A stretch of DNA of 64,000 nucleotides from Methylovirgula sp. (GCF_037200945.1 NZ_JBBCGP010000001.1:2478501-2542500); one strand, 5' to 3'; positions 8,867 to 17,805 are shown, counted from the stretch's first letter. Numbers and translations: made by a program. Notes: generated from the letters alone by a model not told the origin.

Positions 8867-9838
8867 ATGCAACGGGCAGGCAGTTTGACCACGACCCTCA
8901 TGCTTGGTGCCGATCCGGCCGCAGTCGCGATGGCGGCAGATATTCTGCGCGCTGGCGGCCTTGTCGCTTTCCCGACAGAAACGGTCTTTGGCCTAGGTGC
9001 CGATGCGACTTCGGACGCGGCAGTCGCAAAAATTTACGCCGCCAAAGGACGGCCGGCTTTTAATCCGCTGATTGCCCACGTTGCCACACGCCGCGCCGCG
9101 GAACAGCAGGGGATATTTTCGCCGCAGGCCGTAAAGCTTGCGGACGTGTTCTGGCCCGGGCCGCTCACGCTTGTCTTGCCCCTGGCGGCGGGGGCCAGTG
9201 TCTGCGATCTCGCCCGCGCCGGGCTTGGCAGCGTTGCATTGCGAATTCCATCGCATCCGGTTGCGCAGCAGCTTCTGGCTGTCCTGGGGCGGCCACTGGC
9301 CGCGCCTTCGGCCAATCCGTCCGGCCGTGTCAGCGCGGTGACGGCGGCGCATGTGCGCGAGGATTTCGATGGCAGGATTGATGCGATCATCGATGGCGGC
9401 GTCGAAGTCGGGGTTGAGTCCACGATCGTTGGCTGCCTGACCGACGATCCCGTGTTGTTGCGCCCGGGCGGCATTCCGCGTGAGGCGATCGAGGCCGTTC
9501 TTGGCATCAAGCTTGGGGAGACAGCGCCCGGTGCAGCAGTCAATGCCCCCGGGATGCTGGCGGCCCATTATGCGCCACGCGCCCGGCTGCGGCTCGATGC
9601 ATTGAACCTGGAACCGGACGAAGCGGGGCTCGATTTCGGCGGTCGCTTTGCGCCGGGCTCCAAGGTGCTCGATCTGTCGCCGCGCGGCGATCTCACCGAG
9701 GCCGCGGCGCATCTCTTCGCTTATCTGCGCAGGCTCGATGAGACGCATTCAAAAATCGCCGTAGCGCCGATCCCGTCAGAAGGCCTTGGCGAGGCGATCA
9801 GCGACCGGCTGCGGCGGGCGGCGGTCGGTGCGGGTTAG
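8867..9838 (+). CDS. L-threonylcarbamoyladenylate synthase (Sua5/YrdC type)
   Basis: The 323-residue protein makes threonylcarbamoyl-AMP from threonine, bicarbonate and ATP, the first step in the t6A37 modification of ANN-decoding tRNAs. Residues 20-205 form the YrdC domain (GGLVAFPTETVFGLGADA, KGRPAFNPLIAHV, PLAAPSANPSGRVSAV). The extra C-terminal part after a linker (PGMLAAHYAPRARLRL) is the Sua5 domain, so this is the long form and not the short TsaC form. The gene converges on the FAD-linked oxidase gene and their stop codons overlap (9835-9838). The ATG at 8867 is used; one at 8900 is an alternative. Confidence 0.9.
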   Translation: MQRAGSLTTTLMLGADPAAVAMAADILRAGGLVAFPTETVFGLGADATSDAAVAKIYAAKGRPAFNPLIAHVATRRAAEQQGIFSPQAVKLADVFWPGPLTLVLPLAAGASVCDLARAGLGSVALRIPSHPVAQQLLAVLGRPLAAPSANPSGRVSAVTAAHVREDFDGRIDAIIDGGVEVGVESTIVGCLTDDPVLLRPGGIPREAIEAVLGIKLGETAPGAAVNAPGMLAAHYAPRARLRLDALNLEPDEAGLDFGGRFAPGSKVLDLSPRGDLTEAAAHLFAYLRRLDETHSKIAVAPIPSEGLGEAISDRLRRAAVGAG

Positions 9839-11265
9839 ATCACCTTGCCGGGGTTGAGGATGCCCTTCGGGTCGAGCGTCGCCTTCAAAGTCCGCATCAG
9901 GTCGAGCGCAACCGGATCTTTGACGCCCGGCAGCAGATCGCGTTTCAGCCGGCCGATGCCGTGTTCGGCCGAAATCGAACCGCGGTATTTCGCGACGATG
10001 CCGTGAACAATCTGATTGATCTCGCCCCATTGCGCTAGAAACGCGGCTTTGTCGGCACCGACCGGCTGCGAGACGTTGCAATGAATATTGCCGTCGCCGA
10101 TATGGCCGAAGGCGACGAGCCGCGCGCCGGGAATGCGTGCCGTCACGGCCTGATCCACATCGCGCAGAAATGCCGGCACGGCAGCGATCGGGACCGACAC
10201 GTCATGCTTGATCGAGCCGCCTTCGAGAGCTTGAACGTCCGGAATTTTGAGGCGGATGCGCCAAAGCTCTTGGCGTGCTTCGGGCGTTGCAGCTGACTTG
10301 GCGTCAGCGACGATGCCTTGCGTCCGGGCTGCTTCGAGCAATTCTTCCACACGTTTCTCTAAGCCGCTGCTCTGGCTCGTAAATTCGAGCAGCGCATAGA
10401 AGGCGTGCGGGGCGGGTAGGGGATCGGTAATACCGGCCTCGTGCTTCAACACGAAGTCGAAAGCGATGCGCGGCAGAAGTTCGAAAGTCTTGAGTTCGGT
10501 ATCAACCTGTTCCTGTGCGAGATTCAGAAACTGCAACGCCTGATCGGGATCGCGAAAACCAGCGAGCGCGGCGACGGTCGCGCGGGGCTTTGGAAAGAGT
10601 TTCAACACCGCGCCGGTGATGATCCCAAGCGTCCCTTCCGAACCGATGAAGAGGTTCTTCAGATCGTAGCCGGTGTTGTTCTTCTTGAGCTTGGAGAGAT
10701 CGTCGAGCACGCGCCCGTCGGCAAGTACGACTTCCAGCCCCAACACCAGATCGCGGGCGACGCCATAGGCGATGGCGGCCGAGCCGCCAGCATTGGTGGC
10801 GAGATTGCCGCCGATGGTGCAGGCCGGGGCGGCGTTGAGCGCCAGCGGAAAATAGCGACCTGCGACATCGGCCGCCGTGCGAACGTCCTTCAAGGTCATC
10901 CCGGCATCGACAATGATCGTGTTTGATAAAACATCGATCTCGCGCAGCCGGTTCATCCGGATCAACGAAAGAACGATTTCGTCACCGGCCTCGGAGGGCG
11001 TCTGCCCGCCGACGAGTCCGGTATTGCCGCCTTGCGGGACGATCTTCGTCGCGGTTTCATCGCAGAGCGCGACGATGGCCGCGACCTCCGCAGTCGAGCC
11101 GGGCAGGACGATTGCGCGCGCCCGGCCATGATAGAGGCGCCGCGGCTCGCTGAGATAATCGGACATCGCAGCCGGGTCGGCGATGACATGCTCGGCGCCG
11201 ACGACGGACGCGAAACGCGGCAGCAGGTCATTCGTCGCCAAGTGTGAAACGGGCTTGAGGCTCAT
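9835..11265 (-). CDS. FAD-binding oxidase, GlcD/D-lactate dehydrogenase-like
   Basis: The 476-residue protein has an N-terminal PCMH-type FAD domain (IVPQGGNTGLVGGQTP; ACTIGGNLATNAGGSAAIAY) and a C-terminal cap domain ending in HGIGRLKRDLL and GILNPGKVI. This is the D-2-hydroxyacid dehydrogenase family covering GlcD, D-lactate and D-2-hydroxyglutarate dehydrogenases. It oxidises a 2-hydroxyacid to the 2-oxoacid with transfer to an electron carrier; the substrate is not evident. Start at ATG 11265 gives the family length; the frame stays open further upstream but that extension reads as non-coding. No partner glcE/glcF genes are nearby, which favours the single-subunit type. Confidence 0.85.
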   Translation of the reverse strand: MSLKPVSHLATNDLLPRFASVVGAEHVIADPAAMSDYLSEPRRLYHGRARAIVLPGSTAEVAAIVALCDETATKIVPQGGNTGLVGGQTPSEAGDEIVLSLIRMNRLREIDVLSNTIIVDAGMTLKDVRTAADVAGRYFPLALNAAPACTIGGNLATNAGGSAAIAYGVARDLVLGLEVVLADGRVLDDLSKLKKNNTGYDLKNLFIGSEGTLGIITGAVLKLFPKPRATVAALAGFRDPDQALQFLNLAQEQVDTELKTFELLPRIAFDFVLKHEAGITDPLPAPHAFYALLEFTSQSSGLEKRVEELLEAARTQGIVADAKSAATPEARQELWRIRLKIPDVQALEGGSIKHDVSVPIAAVPAFLRDVDQAVTARIPGARLVAFGHIGDGNIHCNVSQPVGADKAAFLAQWGEINQIVHGIVAKYRGSISAEHGIGRLKRDLLPGVKDPVALDLMRTLKATLDPKGILNPGKVI

Positions 11266-11309
11266 AATCTTATTAAAGCAGATGCGGTCGGCCTTCGCCA
11301 TTTGCACGC

Positions 11310-12572
11310 TCAACCGAGTAGACGGCGCGTGCGCCCCCTTACGGCCGGCCGCCGAAAAACCCCGACGATTTCGACATGCGGCGAATAGCGAAACTGATCG
11401 AAGGGAGTCACGCTCTCGAATTGATAGCCGCCGCTGGTCAGCAGCGCGGCATCGCGGGCGAAACTCTGTACATTGCAAGAAACCGCGACGACGAGCGGCA
11501 CTTTGGAGGCCGCCAGCGCCCGCGCCTGCGCCTCTGCCCCCGCGCGGGGCGGATCGAAGACGACGGCGTCAAACCCGGCCAGATCGTCCGCTGCGAGCGG
11601 GCGCTGGAAGAGATCGCGCGTCTCGATTGTTACCGGCTGGAGGCTGGGCGTCGATCGCGCCGCCTTGCTGAGCGCATCAAGTGCGGCCGGCTCGCTATCG
11701 ACGGCATGAACCCGCGCTTGTTCCGCCAGCCGCAGGCTGAACGTGCCGAGGCCGGCGAAAAGGTCGCCAATGCGTCGCGCCCCTTTGAGCGCAGCACAGA
11801 CCTTTGCGGCTAGCGCCTCCTCGCCCGCCTGCGTCGCCTGCAAAAACCCGCCGGGCGGCAATGCGACATCGGCGCGGCCGATGCGAAGCAGCGGCACGCG
11901 CCGCTCGATGACGCGAACGCCGTGATTGGAGATACGTGCGAGATCGTCGGCAACGGCGGCGCGAACGAGCGCCTGCATTTCCGCAGGGCTCAGCGCGCCG
12001 TGACCGCGAATATCAACGTCGGGGCCGCTCAGGGTCGATGTGATGAGAATGTCGAGCGGCTTGCCGGCCGCGCCGAGCGCCCGTGCGATCTTTTGTGCGA
12101 TTTGCGGTGCGGGCTGCAGGCTGGGCGCCAGGATCGGGCAGGCCTCGATGGTGACGATCTCATGCGCGCGCGCCTGCATGAAGCCGACCTTGGGCCGTCC
12201 CGCGCTCTCGTAACGCGCATGAAAAGTCGCACGGCGTCGACCTACACCATGCGCATCGATGAGCGGATCGACAGGCGGCGTCAAACCCGCGTGCCGCAAG
12301 GCATCGACCAACAGATTGCGCTTCCAGTCCGCATAAGCATCGGGCGTGAGCGTCTGCACCGCACAACCGCCGCAGACTCCGTAATATTGGCAGAAGGCGT
12401 CGATGCGCGCCGGGCTTGGTGCAAGGATTTCAATGAGCTTGCCGCGCTCGCCGGAAACTTCAGCGAGGATCGTCTCGCCGGCGAGCGCATAGGGTACATA
12501 GACGGGCCCATCGGGCGCGCGGGCAATGCCTTCACCGCGTTGGCCAAGCCGCTCGACATAGAGTTCTTGCAT
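11310..12572 (-). CDS. Class I SAM-dependent RNA (uracil-5-)methyltransferase, RlmD/TrmA-like
   Basis: The 420-residue protein starts with a TRAM RNA-binding domain (MQELYVERLGQRGEGIA), followed by a cysteine cluster (CQYYGVCGGC) that holds a 4Fe-4S centre in RlmD-type enzymes. The SAM site (RIGDLFAGLGTFSLRLA), FDPPRAGAEAQA and the catalytic-Cys motif VAVSCNVQSFARDA follow. It probably makes 5-methyluridine in rRNA or tRNA; the exact target is uncertain. Its ATG overlaps the stop of tlyA (ATGA on the minus strand), so it is translationally coupled to another RNA methyltransferase. Confidence 0.85.
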   Translation of the reverse strand: MQELYVERLGQRGEGIARAPDGPVYVPYALAGETILAEVSGERGKLIEILAPSPARIDAFCQYYGVCGGCAVQTLTPDAYADWKRNLLVDALRHAGLTPPVDPLIDAHGVGRRRATFHARYESAGRPKVGFMQARAHEIVTIEACPILAPSLQPAPQIAQKIARALGAAGKPLDILITSTLSGPDVDIRGHGALSPAEMQALVRAAVADDLARISNHGVRVIERRVPLLRIGRADVALPPGGFLQATQAGEEALAAKVCAALKGARRIGDLFAGLGTFSLRLAEQARVHAVDSEPAALDALSKAARSTPSLQPVTIETRDLFQRPLAADDLAGFDAVVFDPPRAGAEAQARALAASKVPLVVAVSCNVQSFARDAALLTSGGYQFESVTPFDQFRYSPHVEIVGVFRRPAVRGRTRRLLG

Positions 12573-13297
12573 CAGGACCGCTGTGCGCCTAGGAGGAATT
12601 CGCGATTGCCGTCGCCGCCGCTGATCGGCGAGGGGATCAGCCCCGTGATCTCCCAGCCGTTGCCGCGGATCAGGTCTTCGATCTCGGTACAAGCGCGCTG
12701 CTGCTGCGCTTCATCCTTCACGATGCCTTTGACGACATGCGCGGGGCCGACTTCGAACTGCGGCTTGATCAGACAGACGAGCCGGGCAGGGCGTACGACA
12801 ATTCCGAAAATGCTTGGCAAGACAAGCTTCAACGAGATGAAGCTCAGGTCGCAGGTGATGAAATTGGGCGGCTCTGGAAAGTCGTTCGCATGCAGATGCC
12901 GCGCATCGGTGCCTTCCCGCGAGACGATGCGCGGATCGCCGCGCAATGTCTCATGCAATTGGCTGTGCCCGACATCGATCGCATAGACTTTGGCGGCGCC
13001 GCGCGCGAGCAGGACATGCGTGAATCCGCCGGTCGAGGCGCCGAGGTCGAGGCAGACAGCATCTTCAGGGAAGCCAAAGGCGTTGAGCGCAGCCGCCAAT
13101 TTGACGCCACCACGCGAGACCCACGGATAGAGAGGCTCGGCTTCGATGGCCGCATTTTGCGCGACAGGTTCGGCGGCTTTGCTGAGGACGCGCCCGTCGA
13201 TTTTGACGCGGCCGGCGGCGATCGCTTCCTGCGCCTTGGCACGGCTCGCGAAAAAGCCGCGTTGGACAAGGGCAAGGTCGGCGCGCTGCGAGGTCAT
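12572..13297 (-). CDS. tlyA: TlyA-family rRNA methyltransferase
   Basis: The 241-residue protein has an N-terminal S4 RNA-binding domain (LALVQRGFFASRAKAQEAI) and an FtsJ-like Rossmann methyltransferase domain (CLDLGASTGGFTHVLLARG, then YAIDVGHSQLH). TlyA proteins 2'-O-methylate cytidines in 16S and/or 23S rRNA and were first named haemolysins. In many related genomes it follows dxs; here dxs lies 4.5 kb away on the same strand. It is coupled to the downstream RNA methyltransferase gene. Confidence 0.9.
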   Translation of the reverse strand: MTSQRADLALVQRGFFASRAKAQEAIAAGRVKIDGRVLSKAAEPVAQNAAIEAEPLYPWVSRGGVKLAAALNAFGFPEDAVCLDLGASTGGFTHVLLARGAAKVYAIDVGHSQLHETLRGDPRIVSREGTDARHLHANDFPEPPNFITCDLSFISLKLVLPSIFGIVVRPARLVCLIKPQFEVGPAHVVKGIVKDEAQQQRACTEIEDLIRGNGWEITGLIPSPISGGDGNREFLLGAQRS

Positions 13298-13336
13298 TGG
13301 GCGTTCCTATCACCCACGCGCGGCGCCAGCCAGCCG

Positions 13337-14689
13337 TCAGGCCGGAAAGCAGCGTCCGAACGCGATGAGCAGGCGCGGCGAACCTTTAAGGCGGACACGA
13401 CGCATCAGCAGGGCAAGGGGGAGCTTCGCCTCCTTACGCAGGAAGCGCAGCCAGGTCTCGCTGTCGGCCGTCACGCTGAGGTCGGGCTTGCCATCGTGGC
13501 CGTCGATAACCCGCAAACTTTTGTTGGCGATTACGACGGTCGCCTTCACTTCTTCGCGTCCTGTGAAAGTGAAATGATAGGTTGCGTTCAAGTCTTTGGC
13601 GCGCCCCCGTTGGAAGACGAGCGGCATACCGCCCAGAAAGCCACGGATCGAGGTCTGGCGCGGTAAACCGCTTGCGACGCGTTTGATCGTCTTGTGCGGA
13701 AAATGGCGTGGAACATAGGTTTCAGCGTCAGAGTTTTGCGCCACGTAGACCGTCTCCTGCTTGGCGCGCAACGGCTCGACGATCGCTTTGTTGAAGCCGA
13801 TGCGGTCGGCAAGGAAGGGGCCGATGACATCTTCGCCCGCCGGGCACACGGAGAGGCAATAGGCGGCCTTATAATTGGCGCCGAAGGAGAGGCTCTGCCA
13901 CATCGAGACAGTTTCGGAATCGGAGACCTTGCGGCGATAATCTTTGGCGCTGTGCGCATCGGTCACCGTCTCGACCCAATCGCCGAAACCACCCATGAAC
14001 TCGCGATAATTGTGTGTGTAGCAGGCCTGGAAATTGAAGGCGCCGTCCGGGCTGATGGCGCCGGTCGGGCAGGCGGCGACACAGAGCTTGCAGGAGAGGC
14101 AGGGATTGTAATCGAGCGGCTGGCCATAGGCCGAAATCTCCGTGCCGATGAGGATTGTGCCCAGCAGAATGAAATTGCCGAATTTGGGATGAATGACGTT
14201 GCGATGGATGCCCATGCGGCCGAGGCCCGCCGCGACGGCGACGGGCTTGTGCGAGACAACCCACATTTTATCCAGACCCCAGCGGTCGGCTTCCATTGGA
14301 AAGCCAACCGGCGCGCCGTTGCGTGCGGCGATCCCTAAATCTTGCAACTTCGAGACGATATCGCGCGCGGTGTCGTTGATCTGATCGCCGCTGCGGTGAA
14401 ATTCGACATTGGCGATGGAACGCGCAGGTGTTCGGATATTCTCGCGGTTCATCCGGCAGACGAAACTGATCATCGCTTTCGTCGAAGTGAAAGCGCCGAG
14501 GATTTCCGATTTCTGCGGGACGATGTCCGGGCTGTCGATCGCGACAAAGCCGACATCGTCGGCGCCCGCTTCGAGACAGAGGTTTCTAAGCCATTCGGCG
14601 TCAATAACGCTGGGGACTTCGGGCGAGGCGCCCGCGGCGGCCCGGGCGCGCATCGTCTGTACGGTCGGATGTTCGGCGAACGTCACCAT
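13337..14689 (-). CDS. 4Fe-4S protein with C-terminal SCP2-like domain
   Basis: The 450-residue protein has an N-terminal part resembling epoxyqueuosine-reductase/reductive-dehalogenase iron-sulfur proteins. It carries a classical cluster motif (CLSCKLCVAACPTGAI) near residue 205 and a further cysteine pair (YCLSVCPAGED) near 285. The last 110 residues (TYHFTFTGREEVKATVVIAN onward) resemble an SCP2 sterol-carrier domain. Such fusions suggest a redox reaction on a hydrophobic substrate, but I know of no assigned function. Start at ATG 14689 has GGAG six bases upstream. It lies 75 bases after the hydrolase gene and could share its transcript. Confidence 0.75.
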   Translation of the reverse strand: MVTFAEHPTVQTMRARAAAGASPEVPSVIDAEWLRNLCLEAGADDVGFVAIDSPDIVPQKSEILGAFTSTKAMISFVCRMNRENIRTPARSIANVEFHRSGDQINDTARDIVSKLQDLGIAARNGAPVGFPMEADRWGLDKMWVVSHKPVAVAAGLGRMGIHRNVIHPKFGNFILLGTILIGTEISAYGQPLDYNPCLSCKLCVAACPTGAISPDGAFNFQACYTHNYREFMGGFGDWVETVTDAHSAKDYRRKVSDSETVSMWQSLSFGANYKAAYCLSVCPAGEDVIGPFLADRIGFNKAIVEPLRAKQETVYVAQNSDAETYVPRHFPHKTIKRVASGLPRQTSIRGFLGGMPLVFQRGRAKDLNATYHFTFTGREEVKATVVIANKSLRVIDGHDGKPDLSVTADSETWLRFLRKEAKLPLALLMRRVRLKGSPRLLIAFGRCFPA

Positions 14690-14776
14690 TGCCTTCTCCA
14701 AGGTTAAGTCGATCAGTGGCTTCGGGAAAACGCCCGGCCGTCCGCCGAGCTGATTGACTAAACGGTCCGATCGCGG

Positions 14777-15937
14777 TCAGCGTGCATCCAACCAGTTCAT
14801 GAACTCCACGACTTGCTGCTTCCACAGAGTCGGGAATGCCATCGAGAAGTGCCCGGCTGAACCAGGTGTGGTCGCGCGAACGACATAGCGTCCGCGCGGC
14901 ACCTTCGGCACGTCACGTTGCAGGATTTTGAGACTGTCGGAATAAAATTCATCATCAGCGAAATTGAGCGCGAAGACTTTCGCTTTTATCTGAGACAGGC
15001 TTGGTTCAGCATTGAAGTCTTCCGAGGACTCGAAAGCGTAGATGGCGTTGTTCCCATCCTGACCTGCGGATTGCTTTCCGATCTGTTCAATAAAAGCGTC
15101 CGCACTTTGAGGTGTCGTCACCTCAGCCTGGAGATGAGGAACGCCGTCGATCATCATGCGGATCAATGCCGCGCCAATGGCCGGCGGCCGAGGCTGATGC
15201 GCGAAGCTTCCATTTGCGAGAGCGTATTTAACGCTGAGCACGAACATTCGCCGCCACAACAGATTGCGGCCGCTGATTGGCGCGGGGAAACAGGCGATCG
15301 GCATAATGCCGTCCATCGCGCTGGGGTAAGCTTCGGCCCATTGCCATGCGTTCATGCAACCCATCGACATTCCGATAATTGCATGAAGGTGTTTGATGCC
15401 AAGCGTTTCCACGACCAGCTTATGTTGCAGATCGACCATGTCGCGATATCCGTAATGCGGAAAACGCGCCTTCAACCCGTCACCCGGCTTGCTCGATTGA
15501 CCATGGCCGATGTCATCGGGGATGATGACGAAGAAACGTTTCGCGTCTAAAGGGGCCCCGGTAGCGAAGAGCGCTGCCTGGTATTGAGACGATAACAGCG
15601 CGCCGCTGCTGGCGCCGGTCCAGTGAAGCAGGAGGATCGCGTTATCGATGGCTCCACTCGCGCTATTATGAGGGCTTCCAAGCGTCACATAATGCAGACG
15701 CAGGTTTTGTAGCGTTTCGCCGCTCCGGAACTTATAATCCGCAAAGAAGGCGGCTGCTTCGTGCGCAACGGGTGCTGCGTGTTCAGTCGAAGTATATGTT
15801 TGCTGGCTATTGTTCTGTGCGAATGCCGGTTGTCCAGCTGCCGAAAGCGCCAAAGTTGTCGTGAGGGCAAACGTCTGAAGCTTGCTTGAGTTTCTGGATG
15901 CGGTCCGCGCGTTGCACGCATTCGTGTTGACGAACAT
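14777..15937 (-). CDS. Exported alpha/beta hydrolase, MetX-like
   Basis: The 386-residue protein has an N-terminal signal peptide (hydrophobic stretch ending AAGQPAFA) and an alpha/beta hydrolase fold related to homoserine O-acetyltransferase. The nucleophile elbow is GMSMGC, the oxyanion region LLLHWTGASSG, and the catalytic His lies near GSAGHFSMAF. A periplasmic location argues against a biosynthetic MetX role and favours an esterase-like activity. It lies 39 bases downstream of a membrane protein gene and both are divergent from marR, so MarR probably controls them. Confidence 0.75.
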   Translation of the reverse strand: MFVNTNACNARTASRNSSKLQTFALTTTLALSAAGQPAFAQNNSQQTYTSTEHAAPVAHEAAAFFADYKFRSGETLQNLRLHYVTLGSPHNSASGAIDNAILLLHWTGASSGALLSSQYQAALFATGAPLDAKRFFVIIPDDIGHGQSSKPGDGLKARFPHYGYRDMVDLQHKLVVETLGIKHLHAIIGMSMGCMNAWQWAEAYPSAMDGIMPIACFPAPISGRNLLWRRMFVLSVKYALANGSFAHQPRPPAIGAALIRMMIDGVPHLQAEVTTPQSADAFIEQIGKQSAGQDGNNAIYAFESSEDFNAEPSLSQIKAKVFALNFADDEFYSDSLKILQRDVPKVPRGRYVVRATTPGSAGHFSMAFPTLWKQQVVEFMNWLDAR

Positions 15938-15976
15938 ATTTCATTCCTTCGGCGTTATGTCTGTGTTTTGTCGTCG

Positions 15977-16603
15977 CTACGCTTTGGCAGTCGCGCAATT
16001 CGCTTTGGGTTCAATCCCCGAGCGGCGGCGCAACAGGTCAAACGCCATGATGTGGCTCGCGCCCGAAATGCCGACGCCGTAGAGCACGACCAGCGCGAGG
16101 GGCAACGTCTGGATGGAAGCCATGCGGGGATCGTGGAGGAGGAAGAAGGTCAGACCTGTGCCGACTGCCACCACAAAATCAGCGAACCCGAAGAGGTGGA
16201 AGGCCAGGTACCGGTTGCCACTCTCCGGCAGCAACAAGACGCCAAGGGCAAGAAACCCGGCGATGAGGTCGCCCCATCCGGCGTCTTGAACAAAGATTTC
16301 CGGAAGGAGGTTATGCGTGCCGTACCAGAAAAAAAGCAGCGCGGCGCCGATACGCCAGATATGAAATGCCGTGAGCGGCCGCAGACCGATGGCTTCGATG
16401 TATGCTCGGAAGCTATCGGACAATGCGTAAACAATAACAGGCACGACGATACCCGCGGCAATAATGGGTGCAAGCAAGAGTGCGGGCAGGGCGTGATAGA
16501 CCCCGGTCTCGGCGGCGACGGCAACTGCCAATCCCCAGATCGCTAGTACGCCTAGCAAGACGCGCGTCCCGCGGCGTTTATCGATCTTGTGTTCCCGATC
16601 CAT
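15977..16603 (-). CDS. Polytopic membrane protein of unknown function
   Basis: The 208-residue protein has five to six hydrophobic helices (first: VLLGVLAIWGLAVAVAAETG) separated by short loops and ends in a basic tail (DLLRRRSGIEPK). I do not recognise a family. It is first in a likely operon with the exported hydrolase and is transcribed away from marR across the palindrome at 16717-16744. Confidence 0.65.
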   Translation of the reverse strand: MDREHKIDKRRGTRVLLGVLAIWGLAVAVAAETGVYHALPALLLAPIIAAGIVVPVIVYALSDSFRAYIEAIGLRPLTAFHIWRIGAALLFFWYGTHNLLPEIFVQDAGWGDLIAGFLALGVLLLPESGNRYLAFHLFGFADFVVAVGTGLTFFLLHDPRMASIQTLPLALVVLYGVGISGASHIMAFDLLRRRSGIEPKANCATAKA

Positions 16604-16621
16604 AAGGTATCTCCATATTAG

Positions 16622-16633
16622 GCGTAATTACGC
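16622..16633. promoter_or_regulatory. 12-bp palindrome in front of the membrane protein gene
   Basis: GCGTAATTACGC is a perfect palindrome about 19 bases upstream of the membrane protein ATG, flanked by two copies of TTAGGCG. It could bind a regulator near the ribosome site of the hydrolase operon. Confidence 0.35.
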
Positions 16634-16716
16634 TTATTTAGGCGCAAATCACATGTCGCTGAGGCTGATTTGGCGGATAGAGCGCCGCGAAGGTTGCCAT
16701 TGCAGTCTCGAGCATA

Positions 16717-16744
16717 GATATTATCTGTAGATACAGATAATATC
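16717..16744. promoter_or_regulatory. 28-bp perfect palindrome, probable MarR operator
   Basis: GATATTATCTGTA (16717-16729) and its exact reverse complement TACAGATAATATC (16732-16744) are separated by GA. It sits in the divergent region between the membrane protein/hydrolase operon and marR. MarR-type repressors normally bind such AT-rich palindromes and regulate both themselves and the divergent genes. Confidence 0.75.
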
Positions 16745-16850
16745 GGCTGCGTGTCAAGCCGTAAAGTCAAATCGTGACATCAGCATTTGGCATCACTGTA
16801 TATGCAGTTATATGTTTTGCTCAGAGAAAGTGATGAGGGCAGAACGGAAC

Positions 16851-17300
16851 ATGAGTAAATTGCTGGCTGCCCAGGAAATCGCCAATTGCACCTGCTTGCG
16901 CTTGCGCAAAGCCGCGCGCCGTTTCACGCAAATCTATGATGAAATGCTGGAGCCGGCGGGGCTGACGCTCCCGCAATTCAATCTCATTGCCCAACTTTAC
17001 GCGGCGGAGGGCCTTTCGGTCGGTGACTTGGCCGAATCCCTGTTTACCGACCCCACAACGCTCACACGTAATCTCAAGCCGCTGATCGAGCGCCAGCTTG
17101 TGGAAGTGCATCAGGCGGAAGACGATCGCCGCCGCCGCGCAATCGTGCTCACGCCCGCGGGGCGGGGCCTTTTGCCCATCGCCTATCCTCTGTGGCGCAA
17201 AGCGCAGTCGCATGTGGAGAATTTGCTAGGCGAAAACGAGACGGCCCGGCTCAACAAAATGCTCGATCGTTCGCTGGACCGATTGACTAGCGGGGTCTGA
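16851..17300 (+). CDS. MarR-family transcriptional regulator
   Basis: The 149-residue protein has the MarR winged helix-turn-helix: dimer helix (RLRKAARRFTQIYDEMLEPA), DNA-reading region (LPQFNLIAQLYAAEGLSVGD, LFTDPTTLTRNLKPL) and wing (AEDDRRRRAIVLTPAGR). Two earlier in-frame ATGs (16812, 16833) would lengthen it; 16851 gives the usual length. It probably binds the palindrome upstream. Its natural ligand is unknown; the linked exported hydrolase and quinol monooxygenase-like gene point to phenolic or quinone-type compounds as an inference. Confidence 0.85.
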   Translation: MSKLLAAQEIANCTCLRLRKAARRFTQIYDEMLEPAGLTLPQFNLIAQLYAAEGLSVGDLAESLFTDPTTLTRNLKPLIERQLVEVHQAEDDRRRRAIVLTPAGRGLLPIAYPLWRKAQSHVENLLGENETARLNKMLDRSLDRLTSGV

Positions 17301-17402
17301 TCGCTCCCGCGGGCTCATGGCGGTGCCCGTGTAAACAGTGCGTTGACGTGGTTGGAGTTTTGCGGCTTGTTGCGGCGTTAACTTATCAGCACGGCGAGAC
17401 CC

Positions 17403-17729
17403 ATGCTCCTAATTGTCGGTACAATACGAATTGCACCCGAGCGGTTGGCGGAAGCAAAACCGGCCATGCAAAAGGTGATTGCAGCCAGCCGCAAAGAGGC
17501 CGGGTGTCTCGAATATTCCTATGCGGAGGATATTTTGGACCCAGGCCTCATTCATATCGCGGAGCGTTGGGTGAGCCAGGCCGCCTTCGACGAACATTTC
17601 GCCTCCAATCATCTCGCCGAATGGTGCGGAGCGTGGAAGGACCTTGGTATTTTCGATCGCAAACTATCGATCCACGAGGTCAGCGAGCCGCAAGCGATTC
17701 CGTTGCGTGCCCAAGTCAAGCTCGCCTAA
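17403..17729 (+). CDS. Antibiotic biosynthesis monooxygenase (ABM) domain protein, putative quinol monooxygenase
   Basis: The 108-residue single-domain protein has the dimeric ABM fold signature: IVGTIRIAPERLAEAKPAM at the start, then EAGCLEYSYAED, AERWVSQAAFDEHFAS and a terminal strand. Relatives such as YgiN oxidise quinols without a cofactor or act on small aromatic compounds. It lies about 100 bases after marR on the same strand and may be part of the same regulated unit. Confidence 0.8.
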   Translation: MLLIVGTIRIAPERLAEAKPAMQKVIAASRKEAGCLEYSYAEDILDPGLIHIAERWVSQAAFDEHFASNHLAEWCGAWKDLGIFDRKLSIHEVSEPQAIPLRAQVKLA

Positions 17730-17761
17730 GCCGACAAAATCACCTGCGTCCTGAGTGAAAG

Positions 17762-17787
17762 GCCAAACTCGGTTTGCCGAGTTTGGC
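17762..17787. terminator. Bidirectional hairpin between the ABM gene and dxs
   Basis: GCCAAACTCGG (17762-17772) and CCGAGTTTGGC (17777-17787) make a perfect 11-bp stem with a TTTG loop. It lies between two convergent genes, as expected for a shared terminator, though no long T run follows on either side. Confidence 0.6.
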
Positions 17788-17805
17788 TCCAGGGGCCGGC
17801 GCGAT

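Noticed and set aside
14777..15937. metX (homoserine O-acetyltransferase)
   Set aside because: The fold is related, but the protein has an export signal and sits in a MarR-controlled cassette, not with methionine genes.
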